This document shows positions 15,415-23,056 of a stretch of DNA of 23,056 bases, piece after piece. The notes under the pieces are model-generated. The model was not told where the DNA came from. It saw nothing but the letters and a program-made list of their open reading frames with translations, and did not search any database. Position 1 is the stretch's first letter. The number at the start of each line of letters is the position of its first letter. Source of the DNA: Phycisphaerales bacterium (GTDB lineage Bacteria > Planctomycetota > Phycisphaerae > Sedimentisphaerales > Anaerohalosphaeraceae). The translations under genes were made by a program, and so were the position numbers. The stretch spans positions 1-23,056 of the forward strand of contig DRGS01000002.1 of assembly GCA_011053245.1 (NCBI GenBank), written 5' to 3'.

Positions 15415-15438
15415 AAAAACCCCTAAGTCAAATAGGGG
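15415..15438 (-). terminator. Rho-independent terminator downstream of rplU
   Basis: CCCCTA (15420-15425) and TAGGGG (15433-15438) form a 6-bp stem with a 7-nt loop. On the minus strand it is followed by five T (15415-15419) and then GTTT. It ends the transcript that contains rplU or a separate RNA between. Confidence 0.7.
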
Positions 15439-15678
15439 AGCAGGCGAGAAAATGGGCATTGCCCGTGATGAATAGAAAACCGAGTCCCGTCGGAGGAGAG
15501 CAGAGCCCGGTTCAAAGAAGGAAAAGTTCGTTATCCACCTATATAGACGCATAACAAAGCAATTTGTTACAGGAATTCTGCGATTTTTACAAAAAAATGC
15601 GTTAACCAAATGGAGACAGACCGCGTCTAATGAAGATAAAATGGATCATCCTGCCGTGATGGACGCCGGCAATATGCC
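15439..15678 (-). ncRNA. Candidate structured RNA or long 3' UTR of rplU
   Basis: No convincing protein is encoded in the 240 nt between rplU and the terminator. On the minus strand AACCGGG pairs with CTCGGTT (plus 15484-15514 region), extended by further pairs after one mismatch. A GGGC-AAT-GCCC hairpin (15454-15464) follows, then the terminator stem. I found no strong internal promoter and recognise no RNA family. It may be a processed 3' UTR. Confidence 0.25.
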
Positions 15679-16008
15679 TTAAGCTGTGATGGAGTCGACA
15701 GTTACCTGGAGGTATTTTTGCCTGTGACCGATCTTGCGCTGGCTGTTTTTACGCCTGCGAAAATGCGTCGGATAAAGCTTTGGGCCCTTTACCACAGCTT
15801 CGGCGGCGGCGGTTTTGAAACTCGCAACTATCTTTGCACCCTCAAGATACGGAGTGCCGATCTTGATATTCTCGCCGTCACTCACGAAAAGCACCTTATC
15901 CAGCTCGATACTCGTAGCGTCATCGGCGACCTCGGTCAGATCGATATTGACAACATCCCCTTCGGAGACCTTATATTGTTTTCCGCCCTGTTCTATTACT
16001 GCATACAT
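15679..16008 (-). CDS. rplU: 50S ribosomal protein L21
   Basis: The 109-residue protein starts MYAVIEQGGKQYKVSEGD, the hallmark of L21, and has the C-terminal FRRRKNSQRKIGHRQKYLQV signature. L21 binds 23S rRNA domain I. The ATG at 16008 has AGGA 6 nt upstream; a longer frame from 16044 would add 12 residues that the family lacks. In most bacteria rpmA (L27) follows directly, but none is present downstream here. A good promoter lies 55 nt upstream. Confidence 0.96.
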   Translation of the reverse strand: MYAVIEQGGKQYKVSEGDVVNIDLTEVADDATSIELDKVLFVSDGENIKIGTPYLEGAKIVASFKTAAAEAVVKGPKLYPTHFRRRKNSQRKIGHRQKYLQVTVDSITA

Positions 16009-16062
16009 GTCAAATCCTGTGATAAATGTTAAAAGTCTTCTCAAAACTACAATAAGCAGAGC

Positions 16063-16091
16063 ATTTTAGACATTTACCGCCCCAATGTAAA
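16063..16091 (-). promoter_or_regulatory. Promoter of rplU
   Basis: On the minus strand TTTACA (16086-16091) and TAAAAT (16063-16068) are 17 nt apart, each five of six to consensus. The leader would be about 47 nt. Confidence 0.7.
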
Positions 16092-16112
16092 GCAAAAAAT
16101 CCAAAACTTTCA

Positions 16113-16149
16113 CAAATTTGTAAATATCAGCAAATTTGACCAATATCAG
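16113..16149. repeat. Tandem direct repeat upstream of the rplU promoter
   Basis: CAAATTTGTAAATATCAG (16113-16130) is followed directly by CAAATTTGACCAATATCAG (16131-16149). The shared blocks are CAAATTTG and AATATCAG. It lies about 22 nt upstream of the rplU -35 box and could bind a regulator. Confidence 0.45.
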
Positions 16150-16285
16150 GGGCAACGAAGTCATGTTTTTGGGACAAAAACGCCTTTTTGACAAAATTCT
16201 CTTGCAACATAAACATCTATGATGTAATGTAGCGGGCAGTCCCGGCAAGATGGCTTTTTCAGCCAGGAACGAAGAATATTACCGG

Positions 16286-16359
16286 GGGCGGTTAGCTCAG
16301 ATGGCTAGAGCGCCTGCTCGACACGCAGGAGGTCGTAGGTTCAAGTCCTATACCGCCCA
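16286..16359 (+). tRNA. tRNA-Val (anticodon GAC)
   Basis: GGGCGGT (16286-16292) pairs with ACCGCCC (16352-16358), with discriminator A. The anticodon arm CCTGC-TCGACAC-GCAGG gives anticodon GAC, and the D-arm (TAGCTCAGATGGCTAGAGC) and TTCAAGT T-loop are standard. CCA is not encoded. TTGACA occurs at 16188-16193 upstream, without an obvious -10 at the right distance. Confidence 0.95.
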
Positions 16360-16367
16360 CTACTAAA

Positions 16368-16399
16368 AGCTCATTTTCTTAACGGAAAATGGGCTTTTT
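16368..16399 (+). terminator. Rho-independent terminator of tRNA-Val
   Basis: AGCTCATTTTC (16368-16378) pairs with GAAAATGGGCT (16385-16395) across a 6-nt loop, with one G-T pair, and is followed by TTTTT (16395-16399). Confidence 0.9.
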
Positions 16400-16545
16400 C
16401 TGTTTTAACTACTCCACTACCACTTCTCAAATTACCCCCAGCGGCAGGAGAGCGTCTATGACATCCTTGTTTTAAGTGCTAAGTGAGTTGGGAGAGAGTT
16501 GAGTTATTTGCCAGATCATGCAGATAAAAATCAGCCTGTCATTTA

Positions 16546-16881
16546 CTACCCCATCAACCTATCGAGTCCTTCGACGGCCTTCTTCTTATTTTCATCTATC
16601 GAATTAACATAGAATTTCATAGTCGTAACTATCGAGGAATGACCCATCAGATCTTTGAGAGTATTGACAGGGATTCCTAAATTAACCAGATTAGTGCCAT
16701 ATCCTTTTCTTAAACAGTGAAGATTTAACTTTTTGTTAGTTTCAATCTCTGCTTTTTTACAAAATCGTTTAAACTGATTGAGAGCATCAGATTTCATATG
16801 TCGATTCTGCCACTGATCTGATATGTCCTCCTTTACCATCTTCTTCCATTTTTCACTAACTCTATAAAAACAGTCCTTGCA
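16546..16881 (-). pseudogene. C-terminal remnant of a tyrosine recombinase (phage-type integrase)
   Basis: Only the last ~110 residues of the catalytic domain remain. From the internal ATG at 16839 the residues H41 and R44 (HCLRKGYG), H67 (MGHSS) and the nucleophile Tyr77 (MKFY) are present. The first catalytic Arg and the whole DNA-binding part are missing. The frame reads back in a protein-like way to 16881, where an in-frame TGA (16882-16884) stops it; in a neighbouring frame just upstream another protein-like stretch (FKEWGIDARTVF) appears, so a frameshift is likely. It lies 187 nt from tRNA-Val, a usual integration site for such elements. Confidence 0.75.
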
Positions 16882-17014
16882 TCAATACCCCATTCTTTGA
16901 ACAGTTGTAATTGGAGAGTCTAACACATACTTAGCAGTTTTTTCCCTTTTGGCCCCTTCACTGAACTGCTGAGGGGTAAAAGGGGATAAAAAAATTTGCT
17001 GATTTTAGTAAATA

Positions 17015-17041
17015 TCACCTGTGTGGTGACAAAATGGTGAC
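17015..17041. repeat. Short repeated half-sites beside the integrase remnant
   Basis: TGGTGAC occurs at 17024-17030 and again at 17035-17041, 11 bp apart, and TCACC at 17015-17019 is the inverse of GGTGA at 17025-17029. Spacing of one helical turn suggests a protein-binding site, possibly integrase arm sites or an operator. Confidence 0.35.
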
Positions 17042-17092
17042 ACGGAATTGTCGAAAACACAGGCATTCTTCCCGCAGCTACCGATTCACAAG

Positions 17093-18457
17093 CTATTTTG
17101 AGCCAATTTTTTGGCCGAAGATATTTTCATTCCATATCTGAATCCGTTCTTCAACTTCCTGAGTCTTTAGCTGGTTGGTCTTGACCGGCAGCCAAAGCGA
17201 GAGCCTGGGCAGATATGTTATTGCCATCAGCGCTATGATCATCGCGGCAAAGAACGGTAACATCGTCTTTGTTACCTTGGCTATGGTCGTTTTGCCTACA
17301 CCGCATCCTATGAACAGGCACGTTCCTACCGGAGGAGTACACAAGCCTATGCAAAGGTTGGCGATCATCATGATTCCGAAGTGAACCTCGTGCATGCCCA
17401 GCGACTGAGCGACAGGGAGGAAGATCGGAACAAAAATAAGAACCGCCGGCGTCATATCCATGAATGTTCCGACAAAAAGCAACAGCATGTTGATCGTCAG
17501 CAGGATCACTATCGGATTGTCCGAGAGATTCAAAAGCGCATTGCTTACAGCTTGTGGAATATTTGCCATCGTCATGATCCAACTCATGCCGGAACTTGCA
17601 CCTATAAGCAGCATTACCATGGCAGTTGTTATGCCGGTCTGTTTGAATATTTCGGGCAACTGGCGTAACTTGATCTTGCGGTAAACGATCACAGAAAGGA
17701 TGAACGAATACAGTACCGCAATGGCTGCGGCCTCAGTCGGGGTGAAGATACCCTTTAAGATGCCGCCGATGACAATGATTATCAGCATAAGGCTCAGGAT
17801 CGCTCTTTTGAATGAGATCAGCCCCTCAAGAAAAGGAACCCGCGGTTCCGCTTTGTACTTATCGCGATACGCGAAGTATCCGCAAACGGCCATGATGCAC
17901 AACCCCATGAGAATGCCCGGCAGAACGCCTGCCATGAACATCGCGGCAATTGAAACGCTGCCAGCGGCGACAGAGTAAACGATCATGACATTGCTCGGCG
18001 GGATAAGCAGCCCCGTCGTCGCAGCGGTAGTCGTGACGGCTACGTTAAATTCACGGTTGTATCCTTTGCGATTCATTTCCGGGATCATAAATCCGCCTAC
18101 GGAAGAAACTGCTGCAGCGGCAGAACCGGAGATCGATCCGAATAACATGCAAGTTAGAGTATTTACATAAGCAAGCCCGCCAGGGAACATGCCGACAAGC
18201 GAATTGGCGAAATCGATGAGTCGCCTTGCCATGCCTCCGCGTCCCATCATTTGTCCCGAGAGTATGAAAAACGGAATCGCAAGCAAAGCAAAACTGTTTA
18301 CGCCGTTGGCCATTTTCGTCGCCAGCATAACCGAAGGATCTATGCCCTCGGCAAGTATCGCGACAAATGCCGCCATTGCTATGGAAACGGCGATAGGTAC
18401 ATTCATCACAAGCAGCAACACAAAAATAAACACAAGTACAATAGCTGTCGCACCCAT
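17093..18457 (-). CDS. dctM: TRAP transporter large permease (DctM)
   Basis: The 454-residue DctM subunit moves the solute across the membrane in a tripartite, sodium-driven TRAP system. It has about 12 hydrophobic segments and the family motifs PFFILSGQMMGRGGMARRL, FGSISGSAAAAVSSVGGFMI and LLIPPSNVMIVYS near the N-terminal half, with FMDMTPAVLIFVPIFLP later. The start ATG at 18457 shares its A with the TGA stop of dctQ (TGATG), and AAGGAGG lies 9 nt upstream inside dctQ. It is the last gene of the operon; no clear terminator follows before the integrase remnant. Confidence 0.95.
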   Translation of the reverse strand: MGATAIVLVFIFVLLLVMNVPIAVSIAMAAFVAILAEGIDPSVMLATKMANGVNSFALLAIPFFILSGQMMGRGGMARRLIDFANSLVGMFPGGLAYVNTLTCMLFGSISGSAAAAVSSVGGFMIPEMNRKGYNREFNVAVTTTAATTGLLIPPSNVMIVYSVAAGSVSIAAMFMAGVLPGILMGLCIMAVCGYFAYRDKYKAEPRVPFLEGLISFKRAILSLMLIIIVIGGILKGIFTPTEAAAIAVLYSFILSVIVYRKIKLRQLPEIFKQTGITTAMVMLLIGASSGMSWIMTMANIPQAVSNALLNLSDNPIVILLTINMLLLFVGTFMDMTPAVLIFVPIFLPVAQSLGMHEVHFGIMMIANLCIGLCTPPVGTCLFIGCGVGKTTIAKVTKTMLPFFAAMIIALMAITYLPRLSLWLPVKTNQLKTQEVEERIQIWNENIFGQKIGSK

Positions 18458-18963
18458 CAATCCATACCTCCTTGCTGCTTCGAGAGTACAATCTCAAGTA
18501 AGCGTTCGACCGTAAAAATTATCATGAACGCTCCGGCTATCGGCAGAACAAGATAAACATGGCCCATCTGAAGACCCAGTGCGGGAGATGTCTGGCCCAT
18601 CTGCAGATTTTCGACAACGATCCTGGTGCCTCCTATTACGAAAATACTCACCGCGAAAAACAAAACTACAAACTGTGCGAAAACCGCCATCATCTTCCTG
18701 GCCGACGAGTCAAATAGCCCGACGAAATAATCCACTCCGAGGTGAGCCTTTTCGCCAAATGCGACGGCCCCTCCCAGAAGAGATATCCAGATAAGAAGGA
18801 AGCGGGCAAGTTCTTCGGACCAGGCGGCCTGTTCGCCCAAAGCATACCGAGTAAACACACCCCACAAGACGTCGATGACCAGTACGAACACGGCTACAAT
18901 AAGAACCGCCTCCAGGAGACGACAGAGTGTGATACGACTTTTTTTAAGCACGTCAACTATCAT
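18457..18963 (-). CDS. dctQ: TRAP transporter small permease (DctQ)
   Basis: The 168-residue protein has four hydrophobic segments (about 15-36, 50-66, 88-112, 132-155). It carries the family signature WSEELARFLLIWISLLGGAV followed by GEKAHLGVDYF. DctQ pairs with DctM and helps dock the binding protein. The ATG overlaps the dctP stop (ATGA), and GGAGG lies 7 nt upstream. Confidence 0.94.
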   Translation of the reverse strand: MIVDVLKKSRITLCRLLEAVLIVAVFVLVIDVLWGVFTRYALGEQAAWSEELARFLLIWISLLGGAVAFGEKAHLGVDYFVGLFDSSARKMMAVFAQFVVLFFAVSIFVIGGTRIVVENLQMGQTSPALGLQMGHVYLVLPIAGAFMIIFTVERLLEIVLSKQQGGMD

Positions 18964-19982
18964 GGTTTGACCTCCCGCATTCGGGTTACCAGAACCTTTA
19001 TCCTCTCATCTTCGATCGCCTCGTACATGGGTTTTACCTTTTCGGCAAAGAGGCTCTGATCAACTTCGTAAATAGTTACCCCTTCGGCTTTTGCCTGTTC
19101 AAGTGATTCGAGCGTTTTTTCCTTCCAGAGTTTGCGCTGAAGAACCGAAGACTCATCGGCTGCCTGCTGAAGCCATTGTTGTACTTGACTGCCGAGGCCC
19201 TTCCATACTTCTGTGCTGATCAAAAGCACATCAGGGACCCTTGTATGGGCGTCCTTTGAAAAATGCTTACATATCTCATAATGCTTATTCGTGGTGAAAC
19301 TCGGCGGGTTATTCTCGGCACCGTCGACAGTACCCTGAGCAAGAGCCGTGTAAAGCTCTCCCCATGCTATCGGAGTAGGCGCCGCACCAAGAGCACTTAC
19401 CATATCCATGGCGGTGCGGCTGTTCATGACGCGGATCTTAAGACCCTTTAGATCATCCGGTGTGCGTATGGGTCGATCTTTGGTATAGAAATTTCGGCTG
19501 CCGGAATCATAGTAGCAAAGACCTCGAAGCTGTTTGACCTCCATCTTCTCAAGCAATTCCTTGCCTACCTCGCTTGTCAGGACATCCCAATAATGGGCCT
19601 CGTTACGGAAAAGATACGGCAATCCGAAAACCGACATCTCCGGGACAAAGTTTTCGACCGACGCAGTAGAAGTTTTCGTCATAGCCAGTGACCCGTTTTG
19701 CAACTGCTCAATGCACTGGACCTCCGAACCTAAAACGCTGCTGGGATAGATGTCGATCCTAACCGTTTGGCCTGAAAGCTCTGCCACACGCTCGTTCATA
19801 AACTCCATAGCTTTGTGAACCGGGTGAGAGGGATCCAGACTGTGTCCGAGTTTGAGTACGACCTGTCTGCCGCGATTGCCTGAGGCATCTTTCGACCCGC
19901 GAAGGAAAACCGCAAACCCGCAAGTTGCTATCAGGGCACCGATGAGTACTCCGCATATCAGAAACGAAATTTCCTTTTTCAT
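18960..19982 (-). CDS. dctP: TRAP transporter substrate-binding protein (DctP)
   Basis: The 340-residue protein captures the solute outside the membrane. A hydrophobic N-terminal segment (about 5-27) acts as signal or anchor. The fold signatures are LKLGHSLDPSHPVHKAM near the start, IDIYPSSVLGSEVQCIEQLQ, then GLKIRVMNSRTAMDM, which holds the arginine that binds the substrate carboxylate in this family, and GELYTALAQGTVDGAENNP. The neighbours point to a hexuronate or other sugar acid as substrate, which is inference. I chose the ATG at 19982 because GGAG lies 6 nt upstream; an ATG at 19994 would add 4 residues without one. uxaC ends 18 nt upstream. Confidence 0.94.
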   Translation of the reverse strand: MKKEISFLICGVLIGALIATCGFAVFLRGSKDASGNRGRQVVLKLGHSLDPSHPVHKAMEFMNERVAELSGQTVRIDIYPSSVLGSEVQCIEQLQNGSLAMTKTSTASVENFVPEMSVFGLPYLFRNEAHYWDVLTSEVGKELLEKMEVKQLRGLCYYDSGSRNFYTKDRPIRTPDDLKGLKIRVMNSRTAMDMVSALGAAPTPIAWGELYTALAQGTVDGAENNPPSFTTNKHYEICKHFSKDAHTRVPDVLLISTEVWKGLGSQVQQWLQQAADESSVLQRKLWKEKTLESLEQAKAEGVTIYEVDQSLFAEKVKPMYEAIEDERIKVLVTRMREVKP

Positions 19983-20000
19983 GCTTAACTCCATCTTTTA

Positions 20001-21425
20001 TTAAATAGACATTGGAAAATAATTTTTAGCGTTGTTAAAACAAATATCCTCAACCATCTGACCGAGCAGGGTCATGTCTCTGGGCCAGTAGCCTTTCTCG
20101 ACTTCTTCGCCAAGCAGATTACACAATATCCGCCTGAAATATTCGTGCCGGGCGTATGATAGAAAACTTCTGGAATCGGTCAGCATGCCGATAAACCGGC
20201 TGAGCAAGCCAAGATTCGACAATGCGTCCATCTGCTTTATCATGCCGTCCATCTGATCAAGGAACCACCAGCCGGAGCCGAACTGCATCTTACCCGCTAC
20301 GGAACCGTCCTGAAAGTTGCCCAACATCGAAGCAAGCACCTCGTTGTCCTTCGGGTTGACATTGTACAGTACCGTCTTTGTTAGCATGTCCTGACTGTCA
20401 AGAGCGTTGAGGTATCGCGAAAGCGGCAAGGCAATTTCAAAATCACCTATGGAATCGAACCCGGTGTCGGGGCCCATCTCATTAAACGCACGGGAATTAT
20501 TGTTTCGGATAACACCCATGTGAAGCTGCTGGACCCAGCCTTTTTTATAATTCATCTTGCCAAATTCGATCATCATGGCGGACTTGAATTTTTCAATCTC
20601 GTCCGGTGAAAGCTCAGCCTTAGTGCGTATCTTCTGGAATATCCCGTCGATCTGACTGGCGGTGAATTCGGCAGTGTAGGGTCTGTCCAGACCGTGATCG
20701 CTTAACCGACAGCCGTTTTCATAGAAGTAGTCCTGCCGCTTTTGTATTGCCTCGATGTATACTTCAAAGCTGTTTATCTCCATGTCAGTTAACTCGGCGA
20801 GTTTGTCGATCCATGCATTCTGAGTTTCAAGATTCTCCGGAGCCATCGCCTTATCGGGTCGCCAGGCGGTATGGATCGCTATTTCAAAACCGTCTTTTGC
20901 AATAGCTTTATGGTGCTGAAGACTGTCCAGCGGATCTTCAGTGGTACAGATCAATTTAACGTTCCACTTTCGCATGATATTACGCGCACTGAATGGCGGG
21001 GTATTCAACATTTCGCCGCATGAATCGTATATTTGATCCGCAGTATCAGCATCGAGCATCTTACCTGTAATACCAAATGGTTTTTTCAGTTCAAGGTGCG
21101 TCCAGTGATACAGCGGGTTGCGAATACAGGCAGGAACAGTTTGCGCCCATTTTTCGAACTTTTCACGATCCGTCGCATCTCCGGTTATATATCGTTCATC
21201 AATACCGTTTGCTCGCATCGCACGCCACTTGTAATGGTCGCCGTTGAGCCATATCTGCGTAAGATTCTCGAACTGCTTATCGGCTGCGATCTGGGCGGGC
21301 TGCAAATGACAATGATAATCGTAGATCGGCATCTTCGCCGCATGGTCATGGTAGAGCGTCTTCGCTGTTTTATTTTGCAGCAGAAAATCTTCATTCATAT
21401 ATTCGTATTTCATGCCATTGTCCAT
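20001..21425 (-). CDS. uxaC: Glucuronate/galacturonate isomerase (UxaC)
   Basis: UxaC converts D-glucuronate to D-fructuronate and D-galacturonate to D-tagaturonate in the cytoplasm, the first step of hexuronate breakdown. The 474-residue length fits the family (E. coli 470). Metal-binding H38 and H40 are seen in YDYHCHL. Other family landmarks are DPLDSLQHHK, TAWRPDKA, MGVIRNNN, GFDSIG and the C-terminal FIGMLTDSRSFLSYARHEYF. The start ATG at 21425 shares its A with the gnd stop (TAATG), so translation is likely coupled; an ATG 12 nt further in is an alternative. UxuA, UxuB and UxaA/B homologues are not in the window. Confidence 0.95.
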   Translation of the reverse strand: MDNGMKYEYMNEDFLLQNKTAKTLYHDHAAKMPIYDYHCHLQPAQIAADKQFENLTQIWLNGDHYKWRAMRANGIDERYITGDATDREKFEKWAQTVPACIRNPLYHWTHLELKKPFGITGKMLDADTADQIYDSCGEMLNTPPFSARNIMRKWNVKLICTTEDPLDSLQHHKAIAKDGFEIAIHTAWRPDKAMAPENLETQNAWIDKLAELTDMEINSFEVYIEAIQKRQDYFYENGCRLSDHGLDRPYTAEFTASQIDGIFQKIRTKAELSPDEIEKFKSAMMIEFGKMNYKKGWVQQLHMGVIRNNNSRAFNEMGPDTGFDSIGDFEIALPLSRYLNALDSQDMLTKTVLYNVNPKDNEVLASMLGNFQDGSVAGKMQFGSGWWFLDQMDGMIKQMDALSNLGLLSRFIGMLTDSRSFLSYARHEYFRRILCNLLGEEVEKGYWPRDMTLLGQMVEDICFNNAKNYFPMSI

Positions 21426-22876
21426 TAAACAATATAAGTCGAAGCCGCTGTATCGCCGCCGCGTCCGGTCCAGTTGGTGTGGAAAAATTCGCCGCGAGCC
21501 TTGTCAACACGCTCATAAGTATGGGCGCCGAAGTAATCCCGCTGGGCCTGCAAGAGATTGGCCGGCAGCCGCTCCGCACGATAGCCGTCATAATAGGCAA
21601 GAGCCGAACCGATCGCCGGCATTGGTACGCCCATGTTCACGGCTGCGATAACTACGCGACGCCATGCGTCCTGAGCATTTCTGACCGCATCAGCAAAGAA
21701 CGGAGCGATCAGAAGGTTATTAAGCTGCGAATCGTTATCGAACGCATCCTTGATCTTGCCGAGGAATACCGAACGAATAATACAGCCGCCCCGCCACATA
21801 AGAGCGATGCCGCCGTAGTTTAAGTTCCATCCGTACTCCACCGCCGCCGCACGCATAAGCTGATAACCCTGAGCGTAACTGACAATCTTGGAAGCATACA
21901 ACGCCTTACGCAAATCGTCGATCATTGCCTTTTTATCACCGTCGAAAGTTTTATTCGGTCCGCTAAGTACCTTCGATGCCGCGACACGTTCATCCTTTAT
22001 CGCCGAGAGGCACCGTGCGAATACTGCCTCTGTGACCAAGGTGAGCGGTTGGCCCGTATCCAATGCGGCAACTGCGGTCCACTTGCCGGTTCCCTTTTGA
22101 CCGGCGGTGTCAAGGATCAGGTCCAGCACAGCCTGGCCGTCTTCGTCTTTATAGCCTAAAATATCACGAGTGATCTCGATCAGATACGAATCAAGTTCGC
22201 CAGCGTTCCATTCGGTAAACACTTCGTGCATTTCTTCATTACTCATACCCAGACCGTACTTCATCATCTGGTACGTCTCGCAGATCATCTGCATGTCGCC
22301 ATATTCGATTCCGTTATGAACCATCTTCACAAAATGTCCGGCACCGTTTTCGCCGATCCAATCACAGCAAGGCTGGCCGTCATCGGTCTGTGCGCAACAT
22401 TTCTGGAAGATGCCTTTGACATGTTCCCACGCCGCAGGTGAACCGCCCGGCATGATCGATGGGCCAAGCAATGCGCCCTCTTCGCCGCCGGAGACACCTG
22501 TGCCGATATAAAGTTTGCCCTTGCTCTCGACGTATTCGGTTCTGCGGATGGTATCGGGGAAATGGCTATTGCCGCCATCGATGATAATATCGCCATCTTC
22601 AAGCAATGGCAGCACCTGCTCGATAACCGCGTCGACCGGGGCGCCTGCTTTGACAAGGAGCATAACTTTACGGGGACGGGCAAGCGAACTAACGAACTCT
22701 TCGATAGAGTGACAGCCGATGATATTCTTGCCCTTGGCTCGGGCATTCATAAAGTTATCAACCTTTGAAACGGTTCTATTAAAGCATGCTACGGTAAAGC
22801 CCTTGCTTTCCATATTCAGAATAAAATTTTCGCCCATCACGGCAAGTCCTACGAGGCCTATATCTGCTTTTGACAT
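21425..22876 (-). CDS. gnd: 6-phosphogluconate dehydrogenase, decarboxylating
   Basis: The 483-residue enzyme oxidises and decarboxylates 6-phosphogluconate to ribulose 5-phosphate. The nucleotide-binding start is GLVGLAVMGENFILNMESKG with CFNRT, whose Arg suggests NADP. Substrate-site residues are in GTGVSGGEEGALLGPSIMPG, and the catalytic Lys184 in AGHFVKMVHNGIEYGDMQ. The length corresponds to the long bacterial (GndA-like) form. AGGAG lies 10 nt before the ATG. Placement with a sugar kinase-like gene and uxaC suggests a role in sugar-acid use rather than only the central pentose phosphate pathway. Confidence 0.96.
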   Translation of the reverse strand: MSKADIGLVGLAVMGENFILNMESKGFTVACFNRTVSKVDNFMNARAKGKNIIGCHSIEEFVSSLARPRKVMLLVKAGAPVDAVIEQVLPLLEDGDIIIDGGNSHFPDTIRRTEYVESKGKLYIGTGVSGGEEGALLGPSIMPGGSPAAWEHVKGIFQKCCAQTDDGQPCCDWIGENGAGHFVKMVHNGIEYGDMQMICETYQMMKYGLGMSNEEMHEVFTEWNAGELDSYLIEITRDILGYKDEDGQAVLDLILDTAGQKGTGKWTAVAALDTGQPLTLVTEAVFARCLSAIKDERVAASKVLSGPNKTFDGDKKAMIDDLRKALYASKIVSYAQGYQLMRAAAVEYGWNLNYGGIALMWRGGCIIRSVFLGKIKDAFDNDSQLNNLLIAPFFADAVRNAQDAWRRVVIAAVNMGVPMPAIGSALAYYDGYRAERLPANLLQAQRDYFGAHTYERVDKARGEFFHTNWTGRGGDTAASTYIV

Positions 22877-22921
22877 CTTGTCTGTTCTCCTGTGTTTGAA
22901 ATTCGTATTACAGTTTCATTT

Positions 22922-23056
22922 TTAGCGTTTAACTCTTGCGTTGCCGTCCCATATACTCCAGAGTTGGTCCTCATCAGCAGGCTGAGCGTAATCTGTAAGC
23001 ATAGTAGCGGCGAGTGCTCCGCTTGCCCAGCCAAATCTGGCACACTTTTTCACATC
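22922..23056 (-). CDS. C-terminus of a putative PfkB-type sugar kinase (5' end outside window)
   Basis: Forty-four codons are open to the right edge and end in TAA, 45 nt before gnd on the same strand. The visible peptide contains KKCARFGWASGALAATMLTD and ends SIWDGNARVKR. The Ala/Gly-rich helix FGWASGALAAT resembles the last helix of PfkB carbohydrate kinases. With gnd and uxaC next door, a 2-keto-3-deoxygluconate or gluconate kinase would fit, but the fragment is too short to assign a substrate or even the family firmly. Confidence 0.5.
   Translation of the reverse strand, partial: DVKKCARFGWASGALAATMLTDYAQPADEDQLWSIWDGNARVKR

Noticed and set aside
15391..15609. 72-codon minus-strand frame between rplU and the lipoprotein
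   Set aside because: TTG start without a ribosome site; it spans the terminator hairpin and has no protein-like pattern.
16066..16248. 60-codon minus-strand frame upstream of rplU
   Set aside because: It covers the rplU promoter and tandem repeat, and has no ribosome site or recognisable sequence.
22858..23043. 61-codon minus-strand frame at the right edge
   Set aside because: The competing frame to 22922 is open to the edge and shows a PfkB-like C-terminus; this one is its shadow.

Overview
The window looks like a chromosomal segment from an uncultured or little-studied planctomycete of the Phycisphaerae/Sedimentisphaerales type. This is an inference. It rests on the LamG plus dockerin-like tail of the first gene, the style of the secreted and LolA-like proteins, the moderate and patchy GC content, and the gene mix. 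No rRNA, CRISPR array, phage structural gene or intact transposon is visible. Three tRNA genes (Leu-CAG, Gly-UCC, Val-GAC) punctuate the segment, and none encodes its CCA end.

Left part (1-9700): the C-terminus of a secreted LamG/dockerin-like protein is followed by a gene-poor stretch. Next, on the minus strand, come tRNA-Leu and a 39-residue, strongly basic small protein that probably shares its transcript and a clear terminator. A large membrane-bound hybrid histidine kinase (two PAS regions, HisKA, HATPase, receiver, HPt) lies just upstream of that tRNA. A YacL-like PIN/TRAM membrane protein with a TPR-like insertion converges on ispG. A membrane-anchored alpha/beta hydrolase diverges from ispG and overlaps the end of lexA tail to tail. 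lexA is preceded by an overlapping uncharacterised ORF and by a LarA-family (nickel-pincer racemase-like) gene on the same strand.

Middle part (9840-16100): tRNA-Gly has an exact TTGACA -35 box. It is followed by an exported serine beta-lactamase-like hydrolase with two tandem C-terminal repeat domains. Then come an AT-rich secreted protein of unknown function and, 3 nt downstream, a radical SAM protein. A plus-strand terminator, a promoter and a DUF2007-type small protein follow, then a small lipoprotein on the other strand. rplU comes next, without rpmA beside it. The 240 nt between the rplU stop codon and a strong terminator can fold and may hold an RNA.

Right part (16280-23056): tRNA-Val with a textbook terminator is followed by a broken tyrosine integrase, the remnant of a mobile element. 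A tightly packed minus-strand operon for sugar-acid use then runs from the right edge: a partial putative PfkB-type sugar kinase, gnd (6-phosphogluconate dehydrogenase), uxaC (hexuronate isomerase), and a TRAP transporter (dctP, dctQ, dctM). Stop and start codons overlap at three of its junctions. The operon is likely to import hexuronates or other sugar acids, which fits a polysaccharide-degrading planctomycete.

I did not recognise a clearly new multi-gene system. The most useful leads are the tRNA-Leu/39-aa basic protein unit, the altered H-box of the hybrid kinase, the TPR-like insertion in the PIN/TRAM protein, the homogenised tandem duplication in the hydrolase, the secreted-protein/radical-SAM pair, and the possible RNA downstream of rplU.
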